Notes under the pieces: generated by a model | Seen by the model: only the letters and a program-made list of their open reading frames with translations | Told to the model about the DNA's origin: nothing | Databases searched by the model: none | Program-made: the position numbers and the translations under genes | Shown: piece by piece, positions 46,421-55,070 of the stretch | Numbering within the stretch: position 1 is the first letter of the stretch | Layout of the letters: the number at the start of each line of letters is the position of its first letter | From: Shewanella litoralis | Lineage (GTDB): Bacteria > Pseudomonadota > Gammaproteobacteria > Enterobacterales > Shewanellaceae | Assembly (NCBI RefSeq): GCF_009828585.1 | Contig: NZ_WSRZ01000005.1 | Location: forward strand, 124,001 to 188,000 | Direction: 5' to 3' | DNA length: 64,000 bases

Positions 46421-47065
46421 TTATTGGCCGCCATTTAAGCTTTGTGAATCTTGCGACTGAATCAAGCCTTGAGCCTTCATGGCGTTAATTAATAGCTCAA
46501 GCGCCTTACCGCGATGGCTGTGGGTATTTTTTTGCTCGCTGGTAAGCTCTGCAGCACTGCAATCAAAACCTTGTGGTATAAACACAGGATCGTAACCATG
46601 GCCTTGCTCGCCCTGGGGCGTTAAGTTAATACTGCCTTCCCAGGCGGCCTGGCAAATAATTGGCGACGGATCTTTAGCGTGGCGCATATAAACCAATACG
46701 CATTGAAAACGAGCAGAGCGTTGAGTTTCACCGGTTAGTGCATCTAACAGCTTAAGGTAATTGCTGGTTTCTGTGGCGCCAGCGCCTGAATAGCGGGCAG
46801 AATAGATACCTGGTTGTCCTTGTAATGCGTCGACCTCGATGCCTGAATCATCTGCTATTGCAGGTTTTCCTGTTATTTCAGCCGCATGGCGCGCTTTAAT
46901 AATGGCATTTTCAACAAATGTGGTACCTGTTTCTGCAACATCTGGCACATTAAACTGGTTTTGAGGCAGCATTTCGATACCGTAAGTGGTAAACATTTGC
47001 GCAAATTCGGCTAATTTGCCTTTGTTGCCACTGGCAAGCACGATGTGTTGAGTTGGAGATTGCAT
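46421..47065 (-). CDS. rdgB: dITP/XTP pyrophosphatase (RdgB/HAM1)
   Basis: Cleaves non-canonical purine nucleoside triphosphates (ITP, XTP) to prevent their incorporation into DNA. Its 214 aa contain IVLASGNKGKLAEF at the N-terminus, the IADDSGIEVDAL motif with catalytic Asp, and PGIYSARYSG and SHRGKAL further on. It is directly followed by hemW. A CTAG-module repeat array fills the space upstream. Confidence 0.95.
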   Translation of the reverse strand: MQSPTQHIVLASGNKGKLAEFAQMFTTYGIEMLPQNQFNVPDVAETGTTFVENAIIKARHAAEITGKPAIADDSGIEVDALQGQPGIYSARYSGAGATETSNYLKLLDALTGETQRSARFQCVLVYMRHAKDPSPIICQAAWEGSINLTPQGEQGHGYDPVFIPQGFDCSAAELTSEQKNTHSHRGKALELLINAMKAQGLIQSQDSQSLNGGQ

Positions 47066-47154
47066 GAGTTGGTCGACCTAAGGTAAAAATTTGCCATATT
47101 ATACGCTAACAAAGCTGCGATGTACTATGGTTCTTCGGCTATGATTCTAGGTTT

Positions 47155-47455
47155 TAGGAACTCGCAGGCTCGCCAGAGGGCGTGACTTCGTCACTGCTAG
47201 GGTCGCTTCGCTACTAGGTTCCAGGGCGTGACTTCGTCACTGCTAGGGTCGCTTCGCTGCTAGGTTCCAGGGCGTGACTTCGTCACTGCTAGGGTCGCTT
47301 CGCTGCTAGGTTCCAGGGCGTGACTTCGTCACTGCTAGGGTCGCTTCGCTGCTAGGTTCTAGGGAGTGACTTCGTCACTGCTAGGGTCGCTGCGCTACTA
47401 GGTTCTAGGGTGTGACTTCGTCATTGCTAGCTGCGCAGCGTCGTTCTAGCAGCGC
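47155..47455. repeat. CTAG-module array R1: six 46-bp units
   Basis: GTGACTTCGTCAC (or a close variant) recurs at 47182, 47228, 47274, 47320, 47366 and 47412, an exact 46-base period. Each unit adds CTGCTAGGGTCGCTTCGCTG, CTAGGTTCC and a link. The array is entered by a GAACTCGCAGGCTCGCC module and leaves through GCTGCGCAGC and CTAGCAGCGC. There are no unique spacers, so it is not CRISPR. It lies between the DUF4426 stop and the rdgB start. Confidence 0.9.
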
Positions 47456-47459
47456 TTTA

Positions 47460-47915
47460 TTATTCTACGTAGAACTTTTGCTTAAATTTAAGTGATGTAT
47501 TGAGTTGATTTGCATATTTTATTGCGATATCAAAATTGACTTCTTGATCGTCCCTAAAAGGCACTTCGGCAATGTAGTAGATTGCATCTCCTTCACGGAT
47601 CTCTTTAAAATCAAGTGTCATGCGCGCATCAATGAGGTTGTTGGCGATACCAGAGATTTCAACAGCGACAGGAGGATTGCCTTCCTGGTTAGTATTTAAT
47701 ACTGTGATATTTACTAAGCCATTATAACCACTGCGGGCGATACCGTAGGTTTTGGCAATTTCTGGGGTAATAAAGGTGCTGTTAAGTGCCATATAGTGAA
47801 TATCAAAATTACCCACTTGTTGTTTTTGTTCTGCCTGGGCAACGCTTGCCATGCAAGCAATAGATAATATTAACGCGCTAACAATACGGCGTGAATGTAA
47901 CAGTGATTTTAACAT
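47460..47915 (-). CDS. DUF4426 family exported protein
   Basis: A 151-aa protein. The start at 47915 (MLKSLLHSRRIVSALILSIA) has AGGACT upstream and gives a proper signal peptide ending ASVAQA; a 19-codon longer frame was rejected. The mature part is a beta-rich DUF4426 domain (FDIHYMALNSTFITPEIAKTYGI). Function is unknown. It sits between yggT and rdgB, where some gammaproteobacteria carry yggU. Confidence 0.82.
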   Translation of the reverse strand: MLKSLLHSRRIVSALILSIACMASVAQAEQKQQVGNFDIHYMALNSTFITPEIAKTYGIARSGYNGLVNITVLNTNQEGNPPVAVEISGIANNLIDARMTLDFKEIREGDAIYYIAEVPFRDDQEVNFDIAIKYANQLNTSLKFKQKFYVE

Positions 47916-47952
47916 GATTGAGTCCTGTATTGACTTTGTGACTTTAGAGATA

Positions 47953-47986
47953 AAAAGAGCAGCTATTAACAATTAGCTGCTCTTTT
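47953..47986 (-). terminator. Terminator of the proC-yggT region
   Basis: AAAAGAGCAGCTA and TAGCTGCTCTTTT around an 8-base loop, just after the yggT stop on the minus strand. Confidence 0.88.
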
Positions 47987-48024
47987 AAATTCAGTTGTAA
48001 AGCGATAGTGAAGAATGATATCGC

Positions 48025-48573
48025 TTAAATCATTGCCCAAAATGGAATGTACTGTGCAAAAAGCATGTTTAAGAAGTTCATCGCAATAAACACCACCAGC
48101 ACCGATAAATCTAAGCCGCCAAGTGACGGTAAAATTTTACGTACAGGCGCTAAAATGGGCTCTGTTAACTGAGTCATAATCATCACAACTGGGTTATAAC
48201 CTTGATTAAACCAACTTAAAATTGCGCGGATAAGCAGCATCCAAAACAGTAACACACCCGCATTTTTAAGCACTGATACCACAGAAAATAACAAGATGGT
48301 TAAAATATCAAAGCCGGCACCTGCGATGAAAGTAAGCACTAACATTTTTAAAACAACAACGATAAGTGCCAGTAAAATGGATGAGGTATCGATACTACCG
48401 ATTGACGGTAACACCCGGCGCATTGGCGCGACAATGGGTTGTGTCGCCTTGACTACAAATTGGCTGAACGGATTGTAAAAGTCGGCTTTAGCCAGTTGTA
48501 ACCAAAATCGAAGAATGACTACCATAAGGTATAAATCAAACACCGTGTTGATCAAAAAAACCATTGCATTCAT
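48025..48573 (-). CDS. yggT: YggT family membrane protein
   Basis: A 182-aa inner-membrane protein built of two similar YggT repeats, each with two hydrophobic helices joined by a PIVAPMRRVLPS or PILAPVRKILPS segment. E. coli yggT has been linked to osmotic shock protection, but the mechanism is unknown. Two repeats is the long form common in gammaproteobacteria. It follows proC on the same strand after about 160 bases. Confidence 0.92.
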   Translation of the reverse strand: MNAMVFLINTVFDLYLMVVILRFWLQLAKADFYNPFSQFVVKATQPIVAPMRRVLPSIGSIDTSSILLALIVVVLKMLVLTFIAGAGFDILTILLFSVVSVLKNAGVLLFWMLLIRAILSWFNQGYNPVVMIMTQLTEPILAPVRKILPSLGGLDLSVLVVFIAMNFLNMLFAQYIPFWAMI

Positions 48574-48731
48574 GAATATTGCCTTACATTTATAGCATTG
48601 AATTGGATAAGGCTCATTTGCCTATTTCACTTTAGTAGTCACACTACATGTCATAATCTTATCACTAAGCATTTTACATAGAGATAAATAATCTTTCATC
48701 TGAACTCTATATCATCAAGCTTAGCGATTTA

Positions 48732-49550
48732 TTAAAACGTTTTAGCCATCTCTTCAGCACGATCCACACAATTGCGCATGGCTTTATCGACTAAACCGCC
48801 TAGATCGCCCTGTTGAAATGTCTCTACCGCTCTTGCTGTTGTGCCGCCTTTAGACATCACATTTTGGCGTAATTGCGCCACAGACAGTTGTTGGTTTTGA
48901 ATCACCATTTGCGCCGCGCCAAGTGCCGCTTGCTCTGCCAGTAATCTGGCTTTGTCTTCGGCCATGCCCATGTTTACGCCCGATGCAATCATCGATTCAA
49001 TAAACAAGAAGAAGTAAGCTGGTGAACTGCCAGAAAGAGCAATCACTTGGTTTAAACCATCCTCGCTGTCTACCCACACCACCTTGCCACCGCTTTGCAT
49101 TAAGGTTTCGCAAATGGCTTTCTGCTCAGCAGAAATATCATCTCCAGCGTAAATACCGGTCATGCCATAGCCAATTTGAGTCGGTGTGTTTGGCATAGTA
49201 CGAATAAGCTTAATTGGTTGCTTAAGATATTGCGAGTAACGCGCAGCGGGAATACCTGCAGCGATAGTGATGATTAACTTATTGGCTAAATCTAGGTGGC
49301 TTAGTGCATCACAAACGGCTTCCATTAGCTGTGGCTTAACACTCAGTACAATGACATCAGCAGCTTGTGCAGCGGCAGCATTGTCGTGTGACACTTCAAT
49401 GGCAAAATCTTGCTTTAATGCATCAAGCTTGCCTTGACTGGGATTGGTTGCGTGGATAAGGGCACTTGGATAACCATGTTTGACTAAGCCGCTAATAATA
49501 CTGCGAGTCATGTTGCCCGCGCCGATAAAACATACTTTTGCTTGAGTCAT
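48732..49550 (-). CDS. proC: Pyrroline-5-carboxylate reductase
   Basis: Last step of proline synthesis, reducing pyrroline-5-carboxylate with NAD(P)H; 272 aa from the ATG at 49550 (MTQAKVCFIGAGNM). A TTG five codons upstream is part of the TTGGATG ribosome-binding region. The Rossmann loop is IGAGNM. The signatures ALSGSSPAYFFLFIE and VMSKGGTTARAVETF are intact. It lies between yggS and yggT, as in many gammaproteobacteria. Confidence 0.95.
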   Translation of the reverse strand: MTQAKVCFIGAGNMTRSIISGLVKHGYPSALIHATNPSQGKLDALKQDFAIEVSHDNAAAAQAADVIVLSVKPQLMEAVCDALSHLDLANKLIITIAAGIPAARYSQYLKQPIKLIRTMPNTPTQIGYGMTGIYAGDDISAEQKAICETLMQSGGKVVWVDSEDGLNQVIALSGSSPAYFFLFIESMIASGVNMGMAEDKARLLAEQAALGAAQMVIQNQQLSVAQLRQNVMSKGGTTARAVETFQQGDLGGLVDKAMRNCVDRAEEMAKTF

Positions 49551-49614
49551 TTCAATTACATCCAATAAATAGAGTGAATTTATATTCTGTTGTTATATAT
49601 GTTACCTAAAAGGG

Positions 49615-49845
49615 CGCTTCGCTGCTAGGGCGTGACTTCGTCACTGCTAGGACGCTACGCTGCTAGGGTGTGACTTCGTCACTGCTAGGACGCTACGCTG
49701 CTAGGGCGTGACTTCGTCACTGCTAGGACGCTATGCTGCTAGAACCTAGAACCTAGAACCTAGAACCTAGAACCTAGAACCTAGAACCTAGAAGGACGAA
49801 GTCCGCCCTCAGGCGAGCTTGCGAGCTCCTAGACCCTAGAATCTG
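49615..49845. repeat. CTAG-module array R2: three 38-bp units and a (CTAGAAC)7 run
   Basis: GTGACTTCGTCAC starts at 49632, 49670 and 49708 (38-base period), alternating with GACGCTACGCTGCTAG. From 49739 to 49787 the heptamer CTAGAAC is repeated seven times without error. The array ends with GGACGAAGTCC and GGCGAGCTTGCGAGCTCCTAG modules. It fills the gap between proC and yggS. Confidence 0.9.
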
Positions 49846-49855
49846 TCTTCTCGAT

Positions 49856-50542
49856 TTATCGTTCACCAAATATCGCGCTGCCGATACGCACCATGGTAGA
49901 ACCATTAGCAATGGCAATGTCCATGTCGCCGCTCATGCCCATTGATAAGGTATCGATACTGGGATATTGCTGCTGTAATTGGTCGAACAGTGTTTTAAGA
50001 TTGGCAAACTCTTGTTGCTGTAATTGGGTGTCGGCTGTTGCCGTTGGAATAGCCATTAAGCCGCGCAGCCTTAAATTAGGCAATTGATTGATAGTAAGCG
50101 CTAACATGGCAACCTGATTGGCATCCACACCAGACTTACTGTCTTCCTGGCTAATGTTGACCTGAATACACACATTTAACGGCTTTTTATTATTGGGGCG
50201 TTGGTCGTTTAACCGCTGGGCAATTTTGTCGCGGCTGACGGTATGCATCCAATCAAAATGTTCGGCAACGATTCTGGTCTTGTTTGATTGTAATGGACCA
50301 ATAAAATGCCATTCGATGTCGGGATAGTCGGTTGCCAGTGTGGTGATTTTTGTTTCACCTTCCTGGACATAATTTTCACCAAACTGGCGTTGCCCTGCAT
50401 CATACGCTGCAATAATGTCGTTGATTGGCTTGGTTTTACTTACCGCAAGCAAGCTTATGTCGCTGGGTAATCGCGAACAATTTTGCGCCGCTTGGTTAAT
50501 TCTGCTCTGGGCGATTGATATTCTGTCTGCTATTGTTGTCAT
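49856..50542 (-). CDS. yggS: PLP homeostasis protein YggS/PLPBP
   Basis: A 228-aa cytoplasmic protein with an alanine-racemase-like TIM barrel that binds pyridoxal phosphate and buffers free PLP; it has no known enzyme activity. The PLP lysine is in LLAVSKTKP (about residue 36). Other motifs are FGENYVQE, WHFIGPLQSNK and GMSGDMDIAI. It is divergent from pilT, with starts 28 bases apart, so the promoters overlap. Confidence 0.94.
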   Translation of the reverse strand: MTTIADRISIAQSRINQAAQNCSRLPSDISLLAVSKTKPINDIIAAYDAGQRQFGENYVQEGETKITTLATDYPDIEWHFIGPLQSNKTRIVAEHFDWMHTVSRDKIAQRLNDQRPNNKKPLNVCIQVNISQEDSKSGVDANQVAMLALTINQLPNLRLRGLMAIPTATADTQLQQQEFANLKTLFDQLQQQYPSIDTLSMGMSGDMDIAIANGSTMVRIGSAIFGER

Positions 50543-50569
50543 AATGTTGGTTAAATGGATGTCTCTACA

Positions 50570-51607
50570 ATGGAAATCACTGAATTACTCGCTTTTAGTG
50601 TAAAACACAAAGCATCAGATCTACATCTTTCAGCGGGTGTTTCACCCATGATCCGCGTTGACGGTGAAGTGAGAAAAATTAACTTACCCGCACTCGATCA
50701 TCAAGGTGTTCATAGCCTTGTTTACGACATCATGAACGATAAGCAACGAAAAGACTACGAAGAACACCTCGAAATCGACTTTTCATTTGAAGTACCTAAC
50801 TTAGCGCGTTTTCGTGTTAACGCATTTAACCAGGCTCGAGGTGCAGGTGCGGTATTTCGTACCATTCCATCGGACATTTTGTCATTAGAGCAGTTGGGTG
50901 CGCCGGAAATTTTTAAAAAAATCTCTAGCTATCCACGTGGTTTAGTCCTTGTTACCGGGCCAACGGGTTCTGGTAAATCGACCACACTAGCCGGCATGGT
51001 CGACTACATTAATGAAAACCGTCATGAACACATTTTAACCATTGAAGACCCTATCGAATTCGTTCACCAAAATAAGCAATGCCTGGTTAACCAACGTGAA
51101 GTGCATAAACACACTCACAGCTTTAATGCCGCACTAAGAAGCGCACTACGTGAAGACCCTGATGTTATTCTCGTGGGTGAAATGCGTGACCTTGAAACGA
51201 TCCGCCTGGCAATGACCGCAGCTGAAACGGGTCACTTAGTGTTTGGTACTTTGCACACCACCTCTGCGGCTAAAACCATTGACCGTATTGTCGACGTTTT
51301 CCCAGAAGGCGAGAAGGGCATGGTGCGCACCATGTTATCAGAATCTCTACAGGCCGTTATTTCGCAAACCTTGATCAAAAAAATTGGTGGTGGCCGAGTT
51401 GCTGCGCACGAAATTATGATGGGTACCCCAGCGATTCGAAACCTTATCCGCGAAGATAAAGTCGCGCAAATGTATTCAGCCATTCAAACGGGTATGGCGC
51501 ACGGTATGCAAACACTCGATCAATGTTTACAAAACCTGGTGAATCGCGGGCTGATTACTCGTGAAGATGCCATGCATAAGAGCTCGAATAAACAAGCTAA
51601 TTTTTAA
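50570..51607 (+). CDS. pilT: Type IV pilus retraction ATPase PilT
   Basis: A 345-aa hexameric ATPase that depolymerises type IV pili at the inner membrane. The start at 50570 (MEITELLAFSVKHKASDLHLS) follows GGATG and matches other PilT proteins. Walker A is GPTGSGKST, the Walker B region ILVGEMRDLETI, and the His box HLVFGTLHTT. The AIRNLIRE motif needed for retraction is present. It is followed by pilU after 11 bases. Confidence 0.96.
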   Translation: MEITELLAFSVKHKASDLHLSAGVSPMIRVDGEVRKINLPALDHQGVHSLVYDIMNDKQRKDYEEHLEIDFSFEVPNLARFRVNAFNQARGAGAVFRTIPSDILSLEQLGAPEIFKKISSYPRGLVLVTGPTGSGKSTTLAGMVDYINENRHEHILTIEDPIEFVHQNKQCLVNQREVHKHTHSFNAALRSALREDPDVILVGEMRDLETIRLAMTAAETGHLVFGTLHTTSAAKTIDRIVDVFPEGEKGMVRTMLSESLQAVISQTLIKKIGGGRVAAHEIMMGTPAIRNLIREDKVAQMYSAIQTGMAHGMQTLDQCLQNLVNRGLITREDAMHKSSNKQANF

Positions 51608-51618
51608 GGATTAGGATC

Positions 51619-52731
51619 ATGGATGTTCGTCCGTTTTTAAATATTATGGTCGAGAAAAAGGCCTCGGATTTATTTATCACAGCGGGTTTTCCGCCCAGTG
51701 CCAAAATAGACGGTGAATTACGTCAATTGTCTGAAACAAAATTAACACCGCAACAGTCTTTAGAATTTGTTGAGTCGTTAATGAGTGATGTGCAAAAGAA
51801 GGAATTTCACGACAGCAGTGAATGTAACTTTGCCTTTGCCGCATCAGGTTTAGGGCGATTTCGTGTCAGTGCTTTTTGGCAGCGAGAATCTGCTGGCTGC
51901 GTAATGCGCCGCATTGAAACCGATATTCCTGAAGTTGATGATTTAAAATTGCCTGCCATTCTTAAAGATTTGGTCATGAGTAAACGTGGCTTAATCATTA
52001 TGGTTGGTGGTACCGGCACCGGTAAGTCTACCTCGCTTGCTGCACTTGTGGGTTATCGCAATGCGCATGCTCGCGGTCATATTTTAACAATTGAAGACCC
52101 GGTCGAATTTGTGCATAACCATCGCAAGAGTATTATTACTCAGCGAGAAGTGGGCATCGATACCGACTCGTTTGATGCTGCACTCAAAAGTTCATTACGT
52201 CAGGCGCCAGATGTTATTTTAATTGGTGAAATCCGAACGCAGGAAACCATGGAGTTTGCGTTATCGTTTGCTGAAACAGGTCACTTATGTATGGCGACCT
52301 TACACGCCAACAACGCTAACCAAGCACTTGACCGTATTATGCATTTAGTGCCAGAAAGTAAACACAATCAATTACTGTTTGATTTGTCGTTAAACTTACG
52401 CGGTATTGTTGCGCAGCAACTGATCCCAAAATCAGACGGAACAGGGCGTCGAGCCGCCATTGAGGTGTTAATCAATACCCCACGTGTGGCCAGCTTAATC
52501 GCCAAAAACGAATTGCATCTTCTTAAAGAAACCATGGGGAAATCTCGTGAGCAGGGCATGCAAACGTTCGATCAGGCCTTGTTAGATTTATACCTCGAAG
52601 GCGAAATTAGCTATGCAGATGCATTGCACCACGCCGATTCTCCAAATGATTTACGCTTAATGATTAAACTGCAAGGTAACGAAGCTACCTCTGCGGGGTC
52701 AATGGAAGGCATTACGCTAGACATGGATTAG
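51619..52731 (+). CDS. pilU: Type IV pilus retraction ATPase PilU
   Basis: A 370-aa PilT paralog that assists PilT in retraction. Walker A GGTGTGKSTS, VILIGEIRTQETM and HLCMATLHANNANQ are intact. The AIRNLIRE motif is replaced by PRVASLIAK, as is usual for PilU. The C-terminal tail (SAGSMEGITLDMD) is acidic. It is co-transcribed with pilT and then terminated. Confidence 0.95.
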   Translation: MDVRPFLNIMVEKKASDLFITAGFPPSAKIDGELRQLSETKLTPQQSLEFVESLMSDVQKKEFHDSSECNFAFAASGLGRFRVSAFWQRESAGCVMRRIETDIPEVDDLKLPAILKDLVMSKRGLIIMVGGTGTGKSTSLAALVGYRNAHARGHILTIEDPVEFVHNHRKSIITQREVGIDTDSFDAALKSSLRQAPDVILIGEIRTQETMEFALSFAETGHLCMATLHANNANQALDRIMHLVPESKHNQLLFDLSLNLRGIVAQQLIPKSDGTGRRAAIEVLINTPRVASLIAKNELHLLKETMGKSREQGMQTFDQALLDLYLEGEISYADALHHADSPNDLRLMIKLQGNEATSAGSMEGITLDMD

Positions 52732-52772
52732 TTATATTTTGAGCGTTTAGCACGATTAAATGTCGCAATGAG

Positions 52773-52803
52773 AGGTCACAAGCAGCAACTTGTGGCCTTT
52801 TTT
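52773..52803 (+). terminator. Terminator of pilTU
   Basis: GGTCACAAG/CTTGTGGCC stem with a 6-base loop and six T residues. Confidence 0.9.
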
Positions 52804-52858
52804 GTTATTATTTAACACTGTTTAAGCAATTATATTATTAACCATTCAAGGATGCCTC

Positions 52859-53959
52859 ATGCATTTATGGCAAAAAGCCACCCTGGCTTCATCGTTATTT
52901 CTTTTTTCTCTTTCAGCATCGGCTGTAAAAGTATCAGATGAATTAGATATCGGCGGTGCGGTACGAATTAACTACGGTTGGAAAGATTACGACAACAATG
53001 CAAAGTTAGAGTTTGAATTGTTCCGTGCCGACGTCAATTACAAAGCGAAAGATGGCTTATTTGCATCAGCTCAATACCGTTGGTATCAAGATATGGATGT
53101 TATCCATCATGCGTATATGGGTTACCAGTTTGATGATGCACAATCAGTTCAAGTAGGCGTAACCCAAGTGCCGTTTGGTTTTTTACCTTATGCCGCTCAC
53201 TCATTTTGGTTTAGCGCTGCTTATTACCTTGGTTTCGAAGATGATTACGATGCTGGTGTGCACTATAAAAATCAGCAAAATGGCTGGCGTTATGACTTAG
53301 CGTATTTTGCCAATGACGAATACGGCGATGGCTCTCGTTATGACCGTTACTCGTTTGACGTAGCAACAACAGGCGATTCTCCATACGAAGAGTCTGGCCA
53401 AATCAACGCTCGTATTGAACGTGAATTTACCACAGGTGAGGTGTCTCATAAGTTAGGTGGTTCGCTGCAGTTTAGCCAGTTAGATTTTATGGCTGATGCG
53501 GCAAACATCAACGGTGAAGACACAGACAGCATCGCAGCAGCTGCACATTGGCAAGCCGACTGGCAAAAATGGCAATTACAAGTTCAATACATGCATTACG
53601 ACTATGACGTAGACAGCAACCGTATTGCGATTGGTGCTTTCCAGTATCAATCTGATATTGCCGCTGAAGCTGATGTGGCAATCGTTAACGTGGCTAAGTC
53701 GTTTGATGTTAGCTGGGGACCGATTACTCAATTAACCTGTTATAACGATTACAGCCAGGTGATGGCATCTGGTCAAGGCTTAGATGACTCAATACAGAAC
53801 GTAACCGGCTGTGCTATCACGGCGGGTAAACTGTATTCTTATGTGGATTGGATTGCCGGTAAAAACATGTACTTTGTAAACGGCCCTGGTGTTGGTATCG
53901 ACAACGGTGACACGGCCTGGCATTCAAGATTAAACATCAATGTGGGCTTTTATTTCTAA
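52859..53959 (+). CDS. Outer membrane porin-like protein
   Basis: A 366-aa protein with a signal peptide ending SLSASA (residue 22) and a beta-barrel pattern throughout: alternating aromatic strands, WYQDMDVIHHAYMGYQF, and a C-terminal NVGFYF ending in phenylalanine as outer-membrane proteins do. It resembles phosphate-selective/OprP-like or carbohydrate porins, but the substrate is not evident. Many Asp and Tyr residues suggest acidic loops. CAAGGATG lies upstream. It is monocistronic. Confidence 0.82.
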   Translation: MHLWQKATLASSLFLFSLSASAVKVSDELDIGGAVRINYGWKDYDNNAKLEFELFRADVNYKAKDGLFASAQYRWYQDMDVIHHAYMGYQFDDAQSVQVGVTQVPFGFLPYAAHSFWFSAAYYLGFEDDYDAGVHYKNQQNGWRYDLAYFANDEYGDGSRYDRYSFDVATTGDSPYEESGQINARIEREFTTGEVSHKLGGSLQFSQLDFMADAANINGEDTDSIAAAAHWQADWQKWQLQVQYMHYDYDVDSNRIAIGAFQYQSDIAAEADVAIVNVAKSFDVSWGPITQLTCYNDYSQVMASGQGLDDSIQNVTGCAITAGKLYSYVDWIAGKNMYFVNGPGVGIDNGDTAWHSRLNINVGFYF

Positions 53960-54011
53960 ACGCGAATGATCTTAACATTGCCATAATACGTACTGTTATA
54001 TGAAATCTGCT

Positions 54012-54046
54012 AAGGTATTGATAAGTTGATTATCAATACCTTTTTT
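54012..54046 (+). terminator. Terminator of the porin gene
   Basis: AAGGTATTGATAA pairs with TTATCAATACCTT around GTTGA, followed by T residues. Confidence 0.9.
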
Positions 54047-54078
54047 ATTGGATGTAATTTGAGTAAAGGACTGGCAAA

Positions 54079-54627
54079 ATGATAAAGTACATTACAGCAA
54101 TCGCGCTATTAACGGGAAGTTTTGCTATGTCAGCGGCAAGCTGTCCAGAGTACCTCAATGTCGAGGCGCGGAAATTACATTCAAAAGAAAACGTCAATTT
54201 GTGCGAGCTGACTCAAGGTAAGCCAGTGTTAATTGTTAACACCGCATCAAACTGTGGTTTTACGCCGCAATTTGACGCATTAGAAGCACTGCACAAACAA
54301 TACGCCGACAAAGGTTTAGTGGTGATTGGTTTCCCCTCTGACGATTTTTTCCAGGAAGAAAAAGATGAAGCGAAAACGGCAGACGTTTGTTTTATCAATT
54401 ATGGTGTCAGCTTTACCATGGTCGCGACATCGCCGGTAAGAGGTGATAATGCAAATTCAGTGTTTAAATACCTTGGCGAGAAAAGTGATTCACCTAAATG
54501 GAATTTTTATAAATATTTAGTCTCTGGCGATGGACAAATCGTGCAACAATTTAATTCACGCGTAAAACCAGACAGCGAAGAAATGAAAAAAGCGATAGAG
54601 TCTGTATTATATACCCAATCAACTTGA
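54079..54627 (+). CDS. Periplasmic glutathione peroxidase-family protein
   Basis: A 182-aa peroxidase with a signal peptide ending AMSAA (about residue 20), so the protein acts in the periplasm. The peroxidatic cysteine is C59 in NTASNCGFTPQF; Trp and Asn of the catalytic tetrad are kept in KWNFYKYL. The usual CNQF motif that carries the catalytic glutamine is SDDF (87-90), so Gln is replaced by Asp89. Cys104 in DVCFINYGV could take part in a disulfide. The last codons and stop (YTQST) fall inside the terminal repeat of an inserted element at 54610-54875. Confidence 0.85.
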   Translation: MIKYITAIALLTGSFAMSAASCPEYLNVEARKLHSKENVNLCELTQGKPVLIVNTASNCGFTPQFDALEALHKQYADKGLVVIGFPSDDFFQEEKDEAKTADVCFINYGVSFTMVATSPVRGDNANSVFKYLGEKSDSPKWNFYKYLVSGDGQIVQQFNSRVKPDSEEMKKAIESVLYTQST

Positions 54628-54875
54628 AGAGACGTGTTTCAGAGCTTCACCGTGTTTTCAATACTAGGCGCGTTAATGCAGTAATGTAGGTACCTTATAA
54701 ATTAGCGCAACAACGTAGTGGGAACACGGTGAAACTCCCAAAGGGCAAGTTTTACACGCGTTTATGCTGTGTTATTGATTTTGGAAAGGGAACGACCATT
54801 ATCCGCAATCAATGCCTTGCCTAAACGCGTGTAAACTCTTGCTGAAATCGAGCATCTTCAGGTTGATTGGGTATA
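54610..54875. mobile_element. 266-bp miniature inverted-repeat element inserted at the 3' end of the gpx gene
   Basis: Terminal inverted repeats of 21 bases, TATACCCAATCAACTTGAAGA at 54610-54630 and 54855-54875, pair at 20 of 21 positions. The body has CCCAAAGGGCAAG, GATTTTGGAAAGGGAACGACC and TAAACTCTTGCTGA blocks, shared in diverged form with 43055-43168. No transposase is encoded. The left end encodes the final residues and stop of the peroxidase gene. Confidence 0.75.
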
Positions 54876-54891
54876 AACAGCCGCACTATCG

Positions 54892-54935
54892 AAAGAGCGC
54901 TAAAGACGATCAAAATCGATAACTAGCGCTCTTTT
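54892..54935 (+). terminator. Terminator-like hairpin downstream of the element
   Basis: AAAGAGCGCTA pairs with TAGCGCTCTTT and encloses a second stem CGAT-CAAA-ATCG; T residues follow. It probably was the gpx terminator before the element inserted (inference). Confidence 0.8.
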
Positions 54936-55070
54936 TGTTTTTAAAGAATAAGATACAATTAACAAATACCTAACCCAGCACTAAGCAGATTTTAAATCAG
55001 TAAGGTTGCATAAAACCTTACGTTATTTTGTGTTGTTGATGTCACCTAGATTGAATACGGAGAAGATATT

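Noticed and set aside
47155-47455. CRISPR array
   Set aside because: The repeats are regularly spaced, but the sequence between the palindromes is itself repeated; there are no unique spacers and no cas genes.
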